From Pseudooceanicola sp. HF7 (lineage in GTDB: Bacteria; Pseudomonadota; Alphaproteobacteria; Rhodobacterales; Rhodobacteraceae), in the NCBI RefSeq assembly GCF_011806405.1, contig NZ_JAATOW010000006.1, positions 1 to 64,000 of the forward strand: DNA of 64,000 bases, written 5' to 3'. Below are positions 1 to 12,520 of the stretch, in pieces (position 1 is the stretch's first letter; each line of letters starts with the position of its first letter). The notes under the pieces are model-generated. The model was given only the letters and a program-made list of their open reading frames with translations, had not been told where the DNA came from and made no database searches. A program made the position numbers and the translations under genes.

Positions 1-509
<509 letters not shown>

Positions 510-555
510 CGTGAGTCCTTTCGCGAGTGAGTAGGGCCTCTAAAGCGCAGGAATG

Positions 556-575
556 CAACAATGATATAACATATC
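556..575. promoter_or_regulatory. Candidate Zur box upstream of the ZrgA-like gene
   Basis: The stretch ATGATATAACATATC (561-575) contains ATAACATATC, a good half-site of the alphaproteobacterial Zur palindrome. The left half matches poorly. It lies about 50-65 bases before the ATG of the DUF2796 gene, where a repressor would act. The call rests on one strong half-site and on the usual zinc control of this family, so it is tentative. Confidence 0.35.
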
Positions 576-667
576 CCAAGAGAGCCAAACGGTAGATGCA
601 GAAGACATGCCAAGGCAGCGCATTCCGAAGGCCAAAAGGATGCCTAAACGCACCCCATTTCATCGGT

Positions 668-1417
668 TCAGATGACCTGGATCCCGGATTTCCGAAACGG
701 CTCCAGCACCGTGTCCGATGCAGCGCGACTGGTGACCAAAGTTCCAACAGCGTCGGCCTCCCAGGCCCGGACCCGGCTTGTGATACCCAGCTTGGTATGA
801 TCGGCCAGGACGACTGTCCGCGCCGCCTGCGCCGCCATCGCGATGGAAATCTCCGCCTCTTGCAGGTCGTAGAAGAACGCCCCCTTCTCGGCGTGCAGGG
901 CAACAGGGGCAGAGAAGCAGATATCGACCTCGAAGCGGCGGATCTCTGACAGGGTCAGCTCGCCCACCGTGGCGGGCACATCCGCGGCGATCCGCCCGCC
1001 CAGCAGGACCACGTCGAGCCCGCCGGCCTGCAGCGTCGTGGCCACGTCGAGCGAATTGGTGATGACCGATATGCCCGGAACCTTCGCAAGCTCGCGCGCG
1101 AACAGCGCGGTGGTCGATCCGGCATCCACCATGATCGTCTGTCCGGGTTGGATGAGGCCGACGGCCTTCTTGGCGATCTCTGCCTTTGCCCGCACCCGAG
1201 AGGCCATGCGCTGGCGAAAGGGATCCTCGCTGCGGGTCTCGGGCAGGACGGCACCGCCGTGGACCCGCGCCACCTTTCCGATTTCCTCAAGGTCGACGAG
1301 GTCGCGGCGCACGGTCTCGCGCGAGACGCCCAGCATCCCGGCCAGGTCATTGGCGCTGACCTGCTGGTTCGCGGCCAGCATCGACAGGATCCTCTGGTGC
1401 CGCTCTTTCGCCCACAT
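668..1417 (-). CDS. DeoR/GlpR-family transcriptional regulator
   Basis: A 249-aa repressor of the DeoR family, a normal family length. The N-terminal winged helix-turn-helix (residues about 5-60) contains the family signature, a recognition helix SRETVRRDL followed by GKVARVHGGAV. The rest is the DeoR C-terminal sensor domain, which in studied members binds phosphorylated sugars or related metabolites. The ATG at 1417 lies three bases after the stop of the ABC permease, so it is probably the last gene of the importer operon and a likely local regulator of it. That a phosphorylated compound is the effector is an inference from the family, but it fits the phosphatase gene divergent from this operon. 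Confidence 0.88.
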   Translation of the reverse strand: MWAKERHQRILSMLAANQQVSANDLAGMLGVSRETVRRDLVDLEEIGKVARVHGGAVLPETRSEDPFRQRMASRVRAKAEIAKKAVGLIQPGQTIMVDAGSTTALFARELAKVPGISVITNSLDVATTLQAGGLDVVLLGGRIAADVPATVGELTLSEIRRFEVDICFSAPVALHAEKGAFFYDLQEAEISIAMAAQAARTVVLADHTKLGITSRVRAWEADAVGTLVTSRAASDTVLEPFRKSGIQVI

Positions 1418-1420
1418 GTC

Positions 1421-3091
1421 TCAACCCCTCCGGCGCTGCATCAGTGCCAGGATCATCTTCATAGCCAGAACCGCCCCGCAGACAACCGCCATCACGCAGG
1501 TTGAAAACGCCGCCGCCTGAGAGGTCAGCCCGGCATCGTCCAGCCGCATGATCGTCACGGCGGCGACGCTCAGCTGCGGCGTTGTGAGGAACACGACGGC
1601 AGAAAGCGTGACCATCGAGCGCATGAAGAGGAAGAAGAAGACCGACACCAGCATCGGTGCGATGAAGGGCGCAACCACGTCGCGCGCCGTCCGACCCAAC
1701 CCTGCGCCAAGGCTGCCCGCCGCCTCTTCCAGCGCCGGGGGCAGCTGGCGGAAGCCGGTCATCACCGTGAGGAAGCCCTGCGTGTGGTAGTGGTAGAAGT
1801 TGACGATCCCGATCAGCGCGGCACTGCCGTAGAGCAGGTAAAGTGGCGTCGCGGTGGAGTTGAAGGTCAGGATATAAGCCAGCCCCAGCACCATCCCCGG
1901 CACGGCCGCCGGCATGGCGGCCAGGATCTGCACCGGCTGGGCCAGCGCCTGCGGCAGCCGCCGCAATCCGAGCCCGAGCAGGAAGACCGCGATCGTTCCG
2001 CCCACCGCCGCGCCCAGAGAGATCAGGATGGTCATCCAGAGCGAGGAATACCCCCCCGCCAGCGTGATGTCGTAATGCTTGAACGACAGGGACATGTTGT
2101 AGGGCCAGAGCGTGACGAAGCTGGCGTAGACCACGATGCCGATCACGGCGACGATGGCCGCGCAGATCAGCAGCGACAGCCCGGCCATGCCGAGGTCCCG
2201 CAGGGGCGCGAACACGGGGCGATAGGCCACCTGCCCGGTGGTCTGCCCGGCCTGCTGGCGCTTCATCGCCTGACGCTCGATGGCATAGGCGATCACGGTG
2301 GGCAGCAGCAGCATGATCCCCACCACGGCCCCCATGTTGAAGTTCCGCTGGCCGACGACCTGGCTGTAGATCTCGGTCGCGAGCACGGAATAATCCCCGC
2401 CGATCACCGCCGCATTGCCGAAATCCGTGATCGTGATGATGAAGCAGACGAAGCCCGCGTTGAGGATGCCGAAGCGCGCCGAGGGCAGCGTCAGGTCGCG
2501 GAACTGTCGCCACGGCGAGGCGCCCATGACATCGGCGGCCTCGTAGGTGCGCGCATCCAGCAGCACCAGCGCCGCACCGATGATCATCACCGCCTGCGGC
2601 AGGGCGTAAAGGGTGTTGGCGATCAGCAGACCCCAGAAGCCGTAGATCTCGATCTCGACGCCAAGGGCGCGGCTGATGACGCCGTTGCGCCCCAGGAGGA
2701 AGATCAGCCCGAGCGCCTGGACCAGCGACGGCGCGAGCAGCGGCAGTACGATCACCGCGCGGATCAGCCACTTGCCCGGAAAGGCACAGCGGTAAAGGCC
2801 CTGCGCGATGATGAAGCCCAGGAACACGCTGAGCAGCGTCGTTGCCCCGCCCATGGCCAGAGAATGCCGCGTCGCGCGCCAGAACCCCGAAGAGCCCAGC
2901 ACCTGCACGTAATTGCCCATCCCGTAGCCCTCATCCACGGTGATCGAGCGCAGGAAAACGATGAGCATCGGGTAGGCAAAGAAGAGGATCAGCCCCAGAA
3001 GCGGCAGCCCCACGCAGGCGGCGGTCAGCAGGCGGTCCGAGTCAAACGTTCTGTGCCGTGACGGTCGCCGGATCGTTTCGGAAGCGCTCAT
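1421..3091 (-). CDS. ABC transporter permease, fused two-domain (AEP / Fe(III)-like class)
   Basis: A 556-aa inner-membrane permease made of two fused binding-protein-dependent permease domains, so one polypeptide forms the whole channel. Each half carries the cytoplasmic EAA loop that docks on the ATPase: EAADVMGASPWRQF in the first half and EEAAGSLGAGLGR in the second. There are roughly 12 hydrophobic segments. This architecture is that of PhnU/PhnV-type 2-aminoethylphosphonate permeases and of FbpB/AfuB proteins. Its ATG overlaps the stop of the upstream ATPase gene (ATGA), showing translational coupling. The substrate cannot be decided from the permease. Confidence 0.85.
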   Translation of the reverse strand: MSASETIRRPSRHRTFDSDRLLTAACVGLPLLGLILFFAYPMLIVFLRSITVDEGYGMGNYVQVLGSSGFWRATRHSLAMGGATTLLSVFLGFIIAQGLYRCAFPGKWLIRAVIVLPLLAPSLVQALGLIFLLGRNGVISRALGVEIEIYGFWGLLIANTLYALPQAVMIIGAALVLLDARTYEAADVMGASPWRQFRDLTLPSARFGILNAGFVCFIITITDFGNAAVIGGDYSVLATEIYSQVVGQRNFNMGAVVGIMLLLPTVIAYAIERQAMKRQQAGQTTGQVAYRPVFAPLRDLGMAGLSLLICAAIVAVIGIVVYASFVTLWPYNMSLSFKHYDITLAGGYSSLWMTILISLGAAVGGTIAVFLLGLGLRRLPQALAQPVQILAAMPAAVPGMVLGLAYILTFNSTATPLYLLYGSAALIGIVNFYHYHTQGFLTVMTGFRQLPPALEEAAGSLGAGLGRTARDVVAPFIAPMLVSVFFFLFMRSMVTLSAVVFLTTPQLSVAAVTIMRLDDAGLTSQAAAFSTCVMAVVCGAVLAMKMILALMQRRRG

Positions 3092-4122
3092 GCCGGGACG
3101 GCCTTGGGCGCGGGGGCGTCGTCGATCACCCAGGTACAGGCGTCGGGTGCCACGCGCAGCGAGACCGGGTCGCCGGTGCGGCAGGGGTTCGTGCCATGGG
3201 TTTCCACGGTCAGGGGGCCGACGGGGCTGTCGACCTCAAGCCGGCGCAGGTTGCCGAGAAAGCTGATGCTGCGCACCATGGCCGTGCCGTCCGCCGCGGG
3301 GGTAATGTCGACTTGCTCGGGGCGGATGCAGGCCAACTGTGCCTTCGGCGTCGCGGGCCGGGGCGGCAGGAGATCGGGGAAGAGCCGCGTCACATCCTCG
3401 GGCGTCAGCAGGTTGCTGATCCCCATGAACTGCGCGACGAAGCGCGTGGCGGGGCGGTGGTAGAGGTCCTCGGGTGTGCCCGCCTGCACGACGCTGCCGT
3501 GGTTCATGCAGATGATCTTGTCCGCCAGTGCTAACGCCTCTTCCTGGTCGTGGGTCACCATGAGGGTCGGGATGCCAAGCGCGCGCTGCACCTGCCGGAT
3601 CTGGTCCCGCAGCTCTGCGCGGACCTTGGCGTCCAGCGCCGAAAGCGGCTCGTCCAGCAGCAGAACCTGCGGATCGACGGCGATGGCCCGCGCCAGGGCG
3701 ATCCGCTGCTGCTGCCCGCCGGAAAGCTGGCCGGGCATGTTCTCCGCCACCTGCGGCAGCTTCACCAGGTCGAGCAATTCGGCGACACGCGCGGCGATGT
3801 CGGACCTTGGCACGCCCCGGATCTTCAACCCGTAGCCGATATTCTCGGCCACCGTCATGTTGGGAAACAGCGAATAGGACTGGAAGACGATGCCGAAGCC
3901 GCGCTTGCGGGCGGGCATCTGCGACAGGTCCGCGCCCTCCAGAGTAATCTTTCCGCCGTCGAGGTCGGCAAGACCGGCGATCAGCCGCAACAGCGTGGTC
4001 TTGCCGCAGCCCGAGGGGCCGAGAAGGCAGACGAACTCCCCCTTTTCGATCCCGATCGAGACGCGGTCGAGCGCGGTGAAGGTGCCGTAAAGCTTGGTGG
4101 CGTCGCGGACGGTCAGGTACAT
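3088..4122 (-). CDS. ABC transporter ATP-binding protein (PotA/FbpC type)
   Basis: The 344-aa ATPase of the importer. Visible motifs are Walker A GPSGCGKTT (residues 35-43), Q-loop Gln81, signature LSGGQ (133-137) and Walker B VLLLDEP (153-159). About 110 residues after the nucleotide-binding domain form a TOBE-type regulatory domain, as in spermidine, phosphonate and ferric ABC ATPases. It energises the fused permease encoded immediately downstream, with which it overlaps by four bases. The binding-protein gene lies about 85 bases upstream, and the GC-rich hairpin-prone gap may lower expression of the membrane part relative to the binding protein. Confidence 0.9.
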   Translation of the reverse strand: MYLTVRDATKLYGTFTALDRVSIGIEKGEFVCLLGPSGCGKTTLLRLIAGLADLDGGKITLEGADLSQMPARKRGFGIVFQSYSLFPNMTVAENIGYGLKIRGVPRSDIAARVAELLDLVKLPQVAENMPGQLSGGQQQRIALARAIAVDPQVLLLDEPLSALDAKVRAELRDQIRQVQRALGIPTLMVTHDQEEALALADKIICMNHGSVVQAGTPEDLYHRPATRFVAQFMGISNLLTPEDVTRLFPDLLPPRPATPKAQLACIRPEQVDITPAADGTAMVRSISFLGNLRRLEVDSPVGPLTVETHGTNPCRTGDPVSLRVAPDACTWVIDDAPAPKAVPA

Positions 4123-4207
4123 GGGGTCTTTCTTTCCTTGGGCGCGCAGGCGGCCCGCAACCGCCCGAAAGGGATAGGGGCGACCCGCGCCGCCCCGATG
4201 ATCGACC

Positions 4208-5215
4208 TCAGCGGCCGAACTTTTCTTTCCACTCGTCTTTCACGGCCGTCTGATCCTCGGCCGCCTTCACGAAGTCGATGTCCGCCAGGATGGTCGAGAT
4301 GTCGGCGGGCAGCCCGGCCTTTTCCGCCGCTTCCGAGGCATCCACGCCCGGCACGGTGATCAGCGCCTTGTACTGCTGGTAAAGGCCGATGGCCTCATCC
4401 GACATGGTCCAGTCGAGGAAGGCCTTCGCGCCTTCGGGGTTGTCGGTGCTGGCCATCAGGCCGGAGGATTCAAGCTCGTAGCCCACGCCGCCTTCGGGGA
4501 AGACCATGGCGAGCGGATAGCCCTCTTCGATGGACTGCATCGCGGTGAAGGCCAGCGAGATGCCGACGGTATATTCGCCGACGCGCGCCGATTTGCAGGG
4601 CTTGGAGCCCGACGAGGTATATTGCGCCATGTTGGGATCGACCGCTTCCAGCTGCGCCCAGCCGGCCTCGGCGCCCATGCTTTGCAGCACGGCGTTCACG
4701 TGCAGGTAGCCGGTGCCGGAAGAGTTCGGATCGGGCATCAGCACCTCGCCCTCAAAGGCCGGGTCTTCCAGATCGGCCCAGCTGGTCGGCATGGTCAGGC
4801 CTTTTTCCTCGAGCCGCGCGGTGTTCACGCAGAAGGCTCCCATGTAACCGATGGGGGCGAACCACTTGCCATCCGCATCGCGGAAGGTCTCGGGCAGCAC
4901 GTCGGCGCCCTTGGCTTCGTAGGGTTCCAGCATCTCGAGGATCTGGGGATCCATCATGGCGCTGACGGCCCAGCCCCAGATCACGTCGGCCTGCGGATTG
5001 CCAGCCTCGGCCAGCAGGCGCGCGCCCAGCTTGCCGGTGGACAGGCGCAGCACGTTGATCTCCGTATCGGGCATGGCGGCCTGCGCGGCCTCGACATAGG
5101 CCGCGATCTCTTCTTCCTCGAGGGCGGTATAGACGGTCAGCTCATCGGCCAGCGCCGGGGCCGCCAGGCCAAGGGCCGCGAGCGACAGCGCGGTGGTTTG
5201 AATCCAGGTTTTCAT
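4208..5215 (-). CDS. Periplasmic substrate-binding protein of the AEP / Fe(III)-like ABC importer
   Basis: A 335-aa extracellular solute-binding protein. The ATG at 5215 is chosen because AAGGAG precedes it at proper spacing and because it gives a clean signal peptide (residues 1-22, cleavage after ALA before DELTVYTALEEEE). The sequence resembles the 2-aminoethylphosphonate-binding (PhnS2-like) and AfuA proteins, including the Ser/Thr-rich DPNSSGTGY segment expected to contact a phosphate or phosphonate group. It lacks the paired tyrosines typical of true ferric-binding proteins as far as I can see. It is the first gene of a binding protein-ATPase-permease-DeoR operon. The substrate class (phosphonate, phosphorylated sugar or, less likely, iron) is inferred. 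Confidence 0.83.
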   Translation of the reverse strand: MKTWIQTTALSLAALGLAAPALADELTVYTALEEEEIAAYVEAAQAAMPDTEINVLRLSTGKLGARLLAEAGNPQADVIWGWAVSAMMDPQILEMLEPYEAKGADVLPETFRDADGKWFAPIGYMGAFCVNTARLEEKGLTMPTSWADLEDPAFEGEVLMPDPNSSGTGYLHVNAVLQSMGAEAGWAQLEAVDPNMAQYTSSGSKPCKSARVGEYTVGISLAFTAMQSIEEGYPLAMVFPEGGVGYELESSGLMASTDNPEGAKAFLDWTMSDEAIGLYQQYKALITVPGVDASEAAEKAGLPADISTILADIDFVKAAEDQTAVKDEWKEKFGR

Positions 5216-5418
5216 CGTCATCTCCTTGTTGGTCCACATCCTTGTCCGGATCTGTGTCCGGTCGTCCGCGGGCATTGGAAGAAACCCGTTCTGATCATTT
5301 CGCCCGGCCTCAGGGTTGGGGCAATATGTGTAGTCTTGTGTTTTTATGGCATTTGTCTACGATTAAATTCCAAAGCGGATGCCTTCAGCCTGTCGGCCCC
5401 CGGAACTGAGGAACTTTG

Positions 5419-6213
5419 ATGCAGACTCACTCCCCCCTCTCCGAGACGGACCAACTGGTGCAGTTCGCCTGGACCCTGGCCGACATGACCGATGCCATGG
5501 CAATGCGCTATTTCCGCAAGCCGCTGGATATCGAGGCCAAGGCGGATGACTCTCCGGTCACGCAGGCCGACCGCGCCATCGAGGCCGAGATGCGCCGCCA
5601 GATCACGGCGGCCTTTCCCAGCCATGGCATCCTTGGCGAAGAGCAAGAGGACGCCCGGCTTGACGCGACCCGGGTCTGGGTCATTGATCCGATCGACGGC
5701 ACCAAGAGCTTCCTTTCCGGCATGCCCAGCTTCGGCACGCTCATCGCCTGCCTGTCGGGCGGTGTGCCCGACCTCGGGGTGATCTCGATCCCGCCGACGG
5801 GCGAGCGCTGGACCGGGCAGAGCGGCAAGCCCAGCCTGTTCAACGGCTCCCCCTGTCACACCAGCGGGCGGCAGACCCTGTCCGAGGCGATCCTGTACAC
5901 CACCAGCCCCGACAGTTTTGACGCGGCGGGCCTTGCGCAGTTCGAGACGCTGTCGCAACGCGTGGCGATGCGGCGGTTCGGCGGCGATTGCTATGCCTAT
6001 GGGCTGCTCGCCTCGGGCCATGTGGACCTGTTGATGGAGATGAACCTGCATCCCTACGATTACATGGCGCTTGTACCGGTCATCGAAGGGGCCGGCGGCG
6101 TCATCACGGATTGGGAGGGGCGCGCGCTGACGCTGGCCTCCGAGGGCAAGGTGATCGCTGCGGCGAGCGCGGAACTGCATGCCGAGGCTCTGGCAGTGCT
6201 GGGCGGGGCTTAA
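5419..6213 (+). CDS. Inositol monophosphatase-family phosphatase (HisN-like)
   Basis: A 264-aa Mg-dependent phosphatase of the IMPase fold. The metal-binding motifs are present: GEE (residues 73-75), DPIDGT (90-95), and the later Asp in HPYDYMALVPVIEGAGG. The run WVIDPIDGTKSFLSGMPSFGTLI is close to that of HisN-type histidinol-phosphatases, so histidine synthesis is one possible role. The position is another clue: it is divergent from a phosphonate/organophosphate-type ABC importer, which suggests dephosphorylation of an imported compound. The ATG at 5419 follows GAGGAA; a TTG three bases earlier is less likely. Family is firm, substrate open. Confidence 0.88.
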   Translation: MQTHSPLSETDQLVQFAWTLADMTDAMAMRYFRKPLDIEAKADDSPVTQADRAIEAEMRRQITAAFPSHGILGEEQEDARLDATRVWVIDPIDGTKSFLSGMPSFGTLIACLSGGVPDLGVISIPPTGERWTGQSGKPSLFNGSPCHTSGRQTLSEAILYTTSPDSFDAAGLAQFETLSQRVAMRRFGGDCYAYGLLASGHVDLLMEMNLHPYDYMALVPVIEGAGGVITDWEGRALTLASEGKVIAAASAELHAEALAVLGGA

Positions 6214-6532
6214 GATCAGCGGTGACCTGCTTAAGCGAGGGGCCTTTGCTTCAGAACGATCGAAGCACCGTGGTTCAACTTGGCGGAGGATCGCGGTCCC
6301 CAGACGGGCCTAGTGCTTACTCACACGCTGCGCGGGACATGTGCGTGTTGGAATGGCCACTTGATACCGGACGGCTCCAAGATCCAAGGATCCTCTGCTG
6401 CATTCCTGCATGAACGCGTCGAGACCGCTCGTAGCGGCCGGGGCAGGTGATGACCGCTCGACGCTGGCCGGAGCCGGTGCCGCAGGCTACCGTGGCCGTG
6501 CAGCATGTTCTTTTGCAACGGGGGATATCAGC
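6214..6532. other. Non-coding gap without recognised feature
   Basis: These 319 bases between the phosphatase and the DUF1330 gene contain only short unconvincing open frames. A possible 28-codon frame (6450-6536) ends in ATGA over the DUF1330 start, but nothing supports it as a gene. No clear terminator or promoter is visible. Confidence 0.5.
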
Positions 6533-6826
6533 ATGACGGCATACATCATCGGTCAGATGGAGATCCACAGCCGCAGCTGGATGGAGGAGTATTTTGCGAA
6601 GATCCCCGAGGTTGTGGCAAGCCACAAGGGGGTATTCAGGGTGCGCGGTGGCAACCCGGAGCGCCTGGAAGGGGACAAAGCACTACCTGATGCGGCTTTC
6701 ATCATCGAGTTCCCGGATCGCGATCATGCAACATCTTTCTGGAACTCGGACGCGTTCCAGTCCCTCGCGGTTCTTCGCCGCTCCGGCTCCACTCTGAATG
6801 CCATCCTTGCCGATGCGCTTGATTGA
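6533..6826 (+). CDS. DUF1330 domain-containing protein
   Basis: A 97-aa cytoplasmic protein that fits the small DUF1330 family (dimeric alpha/beta-barrel fold). Typical features are the MTAYIIGQMEI start, the central GVFRVRGGNPERLEG strand-turn, and FPDRDHATSFWNSDAFQSL near the end. The open frame extends 123 bases further upstream, but ATG 6533 is the family start and follows GGGGGA. The biochemical function of the family is not established. The gene stands alone, with non-coding DNA on both sides, the 3' neighbour being convergent. Confidence 0.8.
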   Translation: MTAYIIGQMEIHSRSWMEEYFAKIPEVVASHKGVFRVRGGNPERLEGDKALPDAAFIIEFPDRDHATSFWNSDAFQSLAVLRRSGSTLNAILADALD

Positions 6827-7016
6827 GGCGATGCTGCCTTGTGCCGGAGGCGAGCGCTTCGAAGTGCTGGTCCCCTGACTCTCCAAGGGCGGCTAAAGAC
6901 GCATCCCCTCTGTGCTTGGAAAGCGCAGCTAGGACCGGCTTGCCGTCCTCCGCGCCGGCTCTGCGAGGGCTGCGCACCAGCGAAATCCTCGACAAGGCCG
7001 CCCGACGCATCTTCGC

Positions 7017-7985
7017 TCAGGCGTCCGTGGGCGCGGGCTCTTCAACTGGGCGTTCGGCCTCCAGGCGGCGGGCTTCCTCGACGGCCAGGTTGGCCATTTG
7101 CATGATCGCGTCGCGTCCCTTGGCCGCCGCGATGAACAGGGCCTTGTGGCAGAAGGTAGCCCCATTGACCCCCGTGACCTCTTCCAGCTCCGCACCCGAA
7201 AGGCCGCCCCAGGCCGCCGGCAGATCGGCGCGTTGGGCAAAGCCTTCGTCGTATTTGCGGATGCCGCCCAGGGTCCAGTCGCCGCCATCGCGCGGGGTCA
7301 CCACGAAGAGCAGGTGATCGGCACCTGCCTCGACCACGGCAGGACGGAAGGGCATGCCCATCGGCAGCTCCAGGATCGGGCTGTCGCCGGCGGCGATAAC
7401 GGCCTCGGCGGCCAGCAGCTCTGCGCGGCGCTTGGCCGCGCTGCGGGCGACGCGGGCTTCCACGAACTGGCGCGCGATGCCCACCGCGGCGTGGAAGGCG
7501 CGGGTTTCGCTTTCCTGGTCCTTGTCGTCGAAGACGGGTTTCAGTGTCTCGATCAGGCCGGGAAGGGTGAGAGAGGACAGCGGGCCGGCTTCGGACACGC
7601 TCACGGTGCCGTTGTCGACCTGATCGACTGGCAGGACGAAGCTGCGATCGAAGGAGTGGTGGATCTTTTCAAGATCGTCCTCGGGAATGTCGAAGCTGCG
7701 CAGGTAATCCAGGCCGAAGTGCTTCCAGATCAAGCCGAAGGAGCTATAGGGCGTTTCATCCTCGCGTAGCGGGCTCTCGCGCTGGTGGTGGTCAAAGATC
7801 CCCGCTTCCGCATCATAGGTTCCGCCCACGTCATAGATCACGCGCCCCTCGGCTGGGGTGATCCATTCCGGCGCCCGGCTGCGCACCACCTCTGCCTCGG
7901 GGTAGAGACGGGTGAGGATGACGGTCGACAGGACCTCGTCCGCGTGGAAGCCGCCGGAGTGGGTGACAAGAGTGGTGATGGTCAT
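7017..7985 (-). CDS. MYG1-family (UPF0160) metal-dependent hydrolase / DHH-type nuclease
   Basis: A 322-aa protein of the MYG1 family. The diagnostic N-terminus THSGGFHADEV (residues 8-17) is followed by YDVGGTYD and the metal-binding DHHQ (65-68), which relates the family to DHH phosphoesterases. Eukaryotic MYG1 is a 3'-5' RNA exonuclease; bacterial roles are poorly known. ATG 7985 was chosen because homology begins at MTITTLVTHSGG; the frame is open for 79 codons more, but that part looks like a non-coding shadow. Nearby genes give no functional hint. Confidence 0.85.
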   Translation of the reverse strand: MTITTLVTHSGGFHADEVLSTVILTRLYPEAEVVRSRAPEWITPAEGRVIYDVGGTYDAEAGIFDHHQRESPLREDETPYSSFGLIWKHFGLDYLRSFDIPEDDLEKIHHSFDRSFVLPVDQVDNGTVSVSEAGPLSSLTLPGLIETLKPVFDDKDQESETRAFHAAVGIARQFVEARVARSAAKRRAELLAAEAVIAAGDSPILELPMGMPFRPAVVEAGADHLLFVVTPRDGGDWTLGGIRKYDEGFAQRADLPAAWGGLSGAELEEVTGVNGATFCHKALFIAAAKGRDAIMQMANLAVEEARRLEAERPVEEPAPTDA

Positions 7986-8175
7986 GCGGGCCGTCCTGGT
8001 GTCTGACTGGTTTGCGCCCCTAGTGTCAGGATCGGCCGGATTTTCAAAGCAGGAACTTGGCCGCGGGGGAGCGTGAGGCCGGGAATGCGGCCTGGATCGC
8101 AAGGTAAGTGCTTCTCGGCTGCCATAGGGATCGGTCCTCGCGCCGATTGAGAGCCTTTTCGGCGTGCCGGCGCCA

Positions 8176-8210
8176 AGAAAAAGAGCGGAACGCGCATCCC
8201 CGTCCCGCTC
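8176..8210 (-). terminator. Rho-independent terminator of nrdHIEF
   Basis: On the minus strand a GAGCGG...CCGCTC stem is followed by TTTTTCTT, about 65 bases after the nrdF stop. It would end the nrdHIEF transcript. Confidence 0.75.
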
Positions 8211-8274
8211 AATCCATGGCAAGCAGATCCCTGATCTGTTGCGTTTACACCCGGTCGCGCCAGGCTACCTTCGT

Positions 8275-11374
<3,100 letters not shown>

Positions 11375-11393
<19 letters not shown>

Positions 11394-11800
11394 TGGGAAT
11401 CCTCTTGGGCGGCACCGAACCGGGCCAGGCCGGAACGGATGCGGGACAGGTCGGTATCGGTACCGGCCAGTTCGAAACGGTAGAGCACGGGCACGCCGCA
11501 CTTGGCAGAGATGACGTCACCGGCGCAGGCGAAGGTTTCGCCGAAGTTACGGTTGCCACCGGCAATGACCCCGCGCAGCAGGGCGCGGGGGTGGGGATCG
11601 TTCAGCAGGCGGATGACCTGGCGTGGGACGGCATGGCGGCCCATGCCATCGGCGTATGTCGGACAGATCAGCACGAAGGGCCTGTCGATCCGGGGCATAA
11701 CCGCATCGGCCTGCCGGGGCAGGCGCGTCGCGGGCAGGCCAAGGCGGCCCACCATTCGGGCCGTGTTGCCTGACCCGCCGGAGAAATAGACAAGCTGCAT
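11375..11800 (-). CDS. nrdI: Flavodoxin-like NrdI
   Basis: NrdI (141 aa) is the flavodoxin that supplies oxidant for assembling the dimanganese-tyrosyl cofactor of NrdF. The FMN-phosphate loop is visible at the N-terminus ([13 protein letters not shown]), and the family segment [22 protein letters not shown] near residue 80-100 is well kept. It sits between nrdH and nrdE in the canonical nrdHIEF order and overlaps nrdE. Its presence suggests Mn as the physiological metal. Confidence 0.93.
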
Positions 11801-11815
11801 CCGCCCGGGACCGGT

Positions 11816-12037
11816 TCAGGACAGGCGGTTGATCATGTCGGGGCGGAAGCCGGCCCAGTGATCGTCACCGGCAATGACGACCGGCGCCTGCCGGTAGCCC
11901 AGGGCCTGGACCCGATCCATGGCCTCTGCATCCTGGGTCAGGTCGACGACGTCATAGGACAGACCACGCGCGTCGAGCGCCCGGGTGGTGGCGGTGCATT
12001 GCACGCAGGCGGGTTTCGAAAAAACGGTAATCGTCAT
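11816..12037 (-). CDS. nrdH: Glutaredoxin-like NrdH
   Basis: NrdH (73 aa) is the small redoxin that re-reduces NrdE. The redox motif is Cys-Val-Gln-Cys at residues 11-14, followed by the family features VVDLTQDAEAMDRVQALGYRQAPVV and a C-terminal WAGFRPDMI like that of other NrdH proteins. ATG 12037 matches the family start. It is the first gene of nrdHIEF, 118 bases downstream of the cobalamin riboswitch end. Confidence 0.93.
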   Translation of the reverse strand: MTITVFSKPACVQCTATTRALDARGLSYDVVDLTQDAEAMDRVQALGYRQAPVVIAGDDHWAGFRPDMINRLS

Positions 12038-12154
12038 GGCGGTCGTTCCTGTGCTGTGTCGGATGTCGGGACCGGGGCACGGGAAACGCCGGCGCGCTGG
12101 ACGGGCCGGGTATCGCGCGCCGGGCCCTCCGCCCGCGCTCGTCAATGTCTCGCC

Positions 12155-12335
12155 CTGGCAGGTCTCCTGGCTTGCGACTCAAACGCCATTGGCCCGCCTT
12201 CCCGATGCATCTGCACCAGTGGATCCGGGCCCTGACTTGTCGCTTACAGTTGCGGGGGCAGCGCCGAATTCACATCGGCTTCCCTCTTCGTCCGCGAGGC
12301 GACTCGCGCACACCAAAGCAACACCATATAGATGC
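12155..12335 (-). promoter_or_regulatory. Cobalamin riboswitch controlling nrdHIEF
   Basis: Read on the minus strand, this leader has the full set of conserved elements in order: GGGAAGCCGATGTGAATTC, then GCTGCCCCCGCAACTGTAAG, then a CCACTGG segment, GGGAAGG, and the 3' strand AGCCAGGAGACCTGCC. Between the aptamer and nrdH lies a 9-bp GC stem (CCGGCGCGC with GCGCGCCGG) that could act in the expression platform. B12 binding should turn off this B12-independent ribonucleotide reductase. Confidence 0.92.
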
Positions 12336-12520
12336 GGATGGCCGCTCTCTGTCAATATATGGAGTTCGTTGCCCGGCGTAAGGGCGCCATTGCCAGAACG
12401 GAAAAAGCCTCCCAAGCACCGGTCCTTGGTGGCCTATGCACTCCCGTCATGATCTTGATGAAGCGAATGGGGCTGGGACCTGATTGACCTTGCGCCGCTG
12501 ATTGCACAAATTGGCGGCGA

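Noticed and set aside
12145-12452. Short open frames across the nrd riboswitch
   Set aside because: The conserved cobalamin aptamer explains this sequence; the frames have no RBS or similarity.
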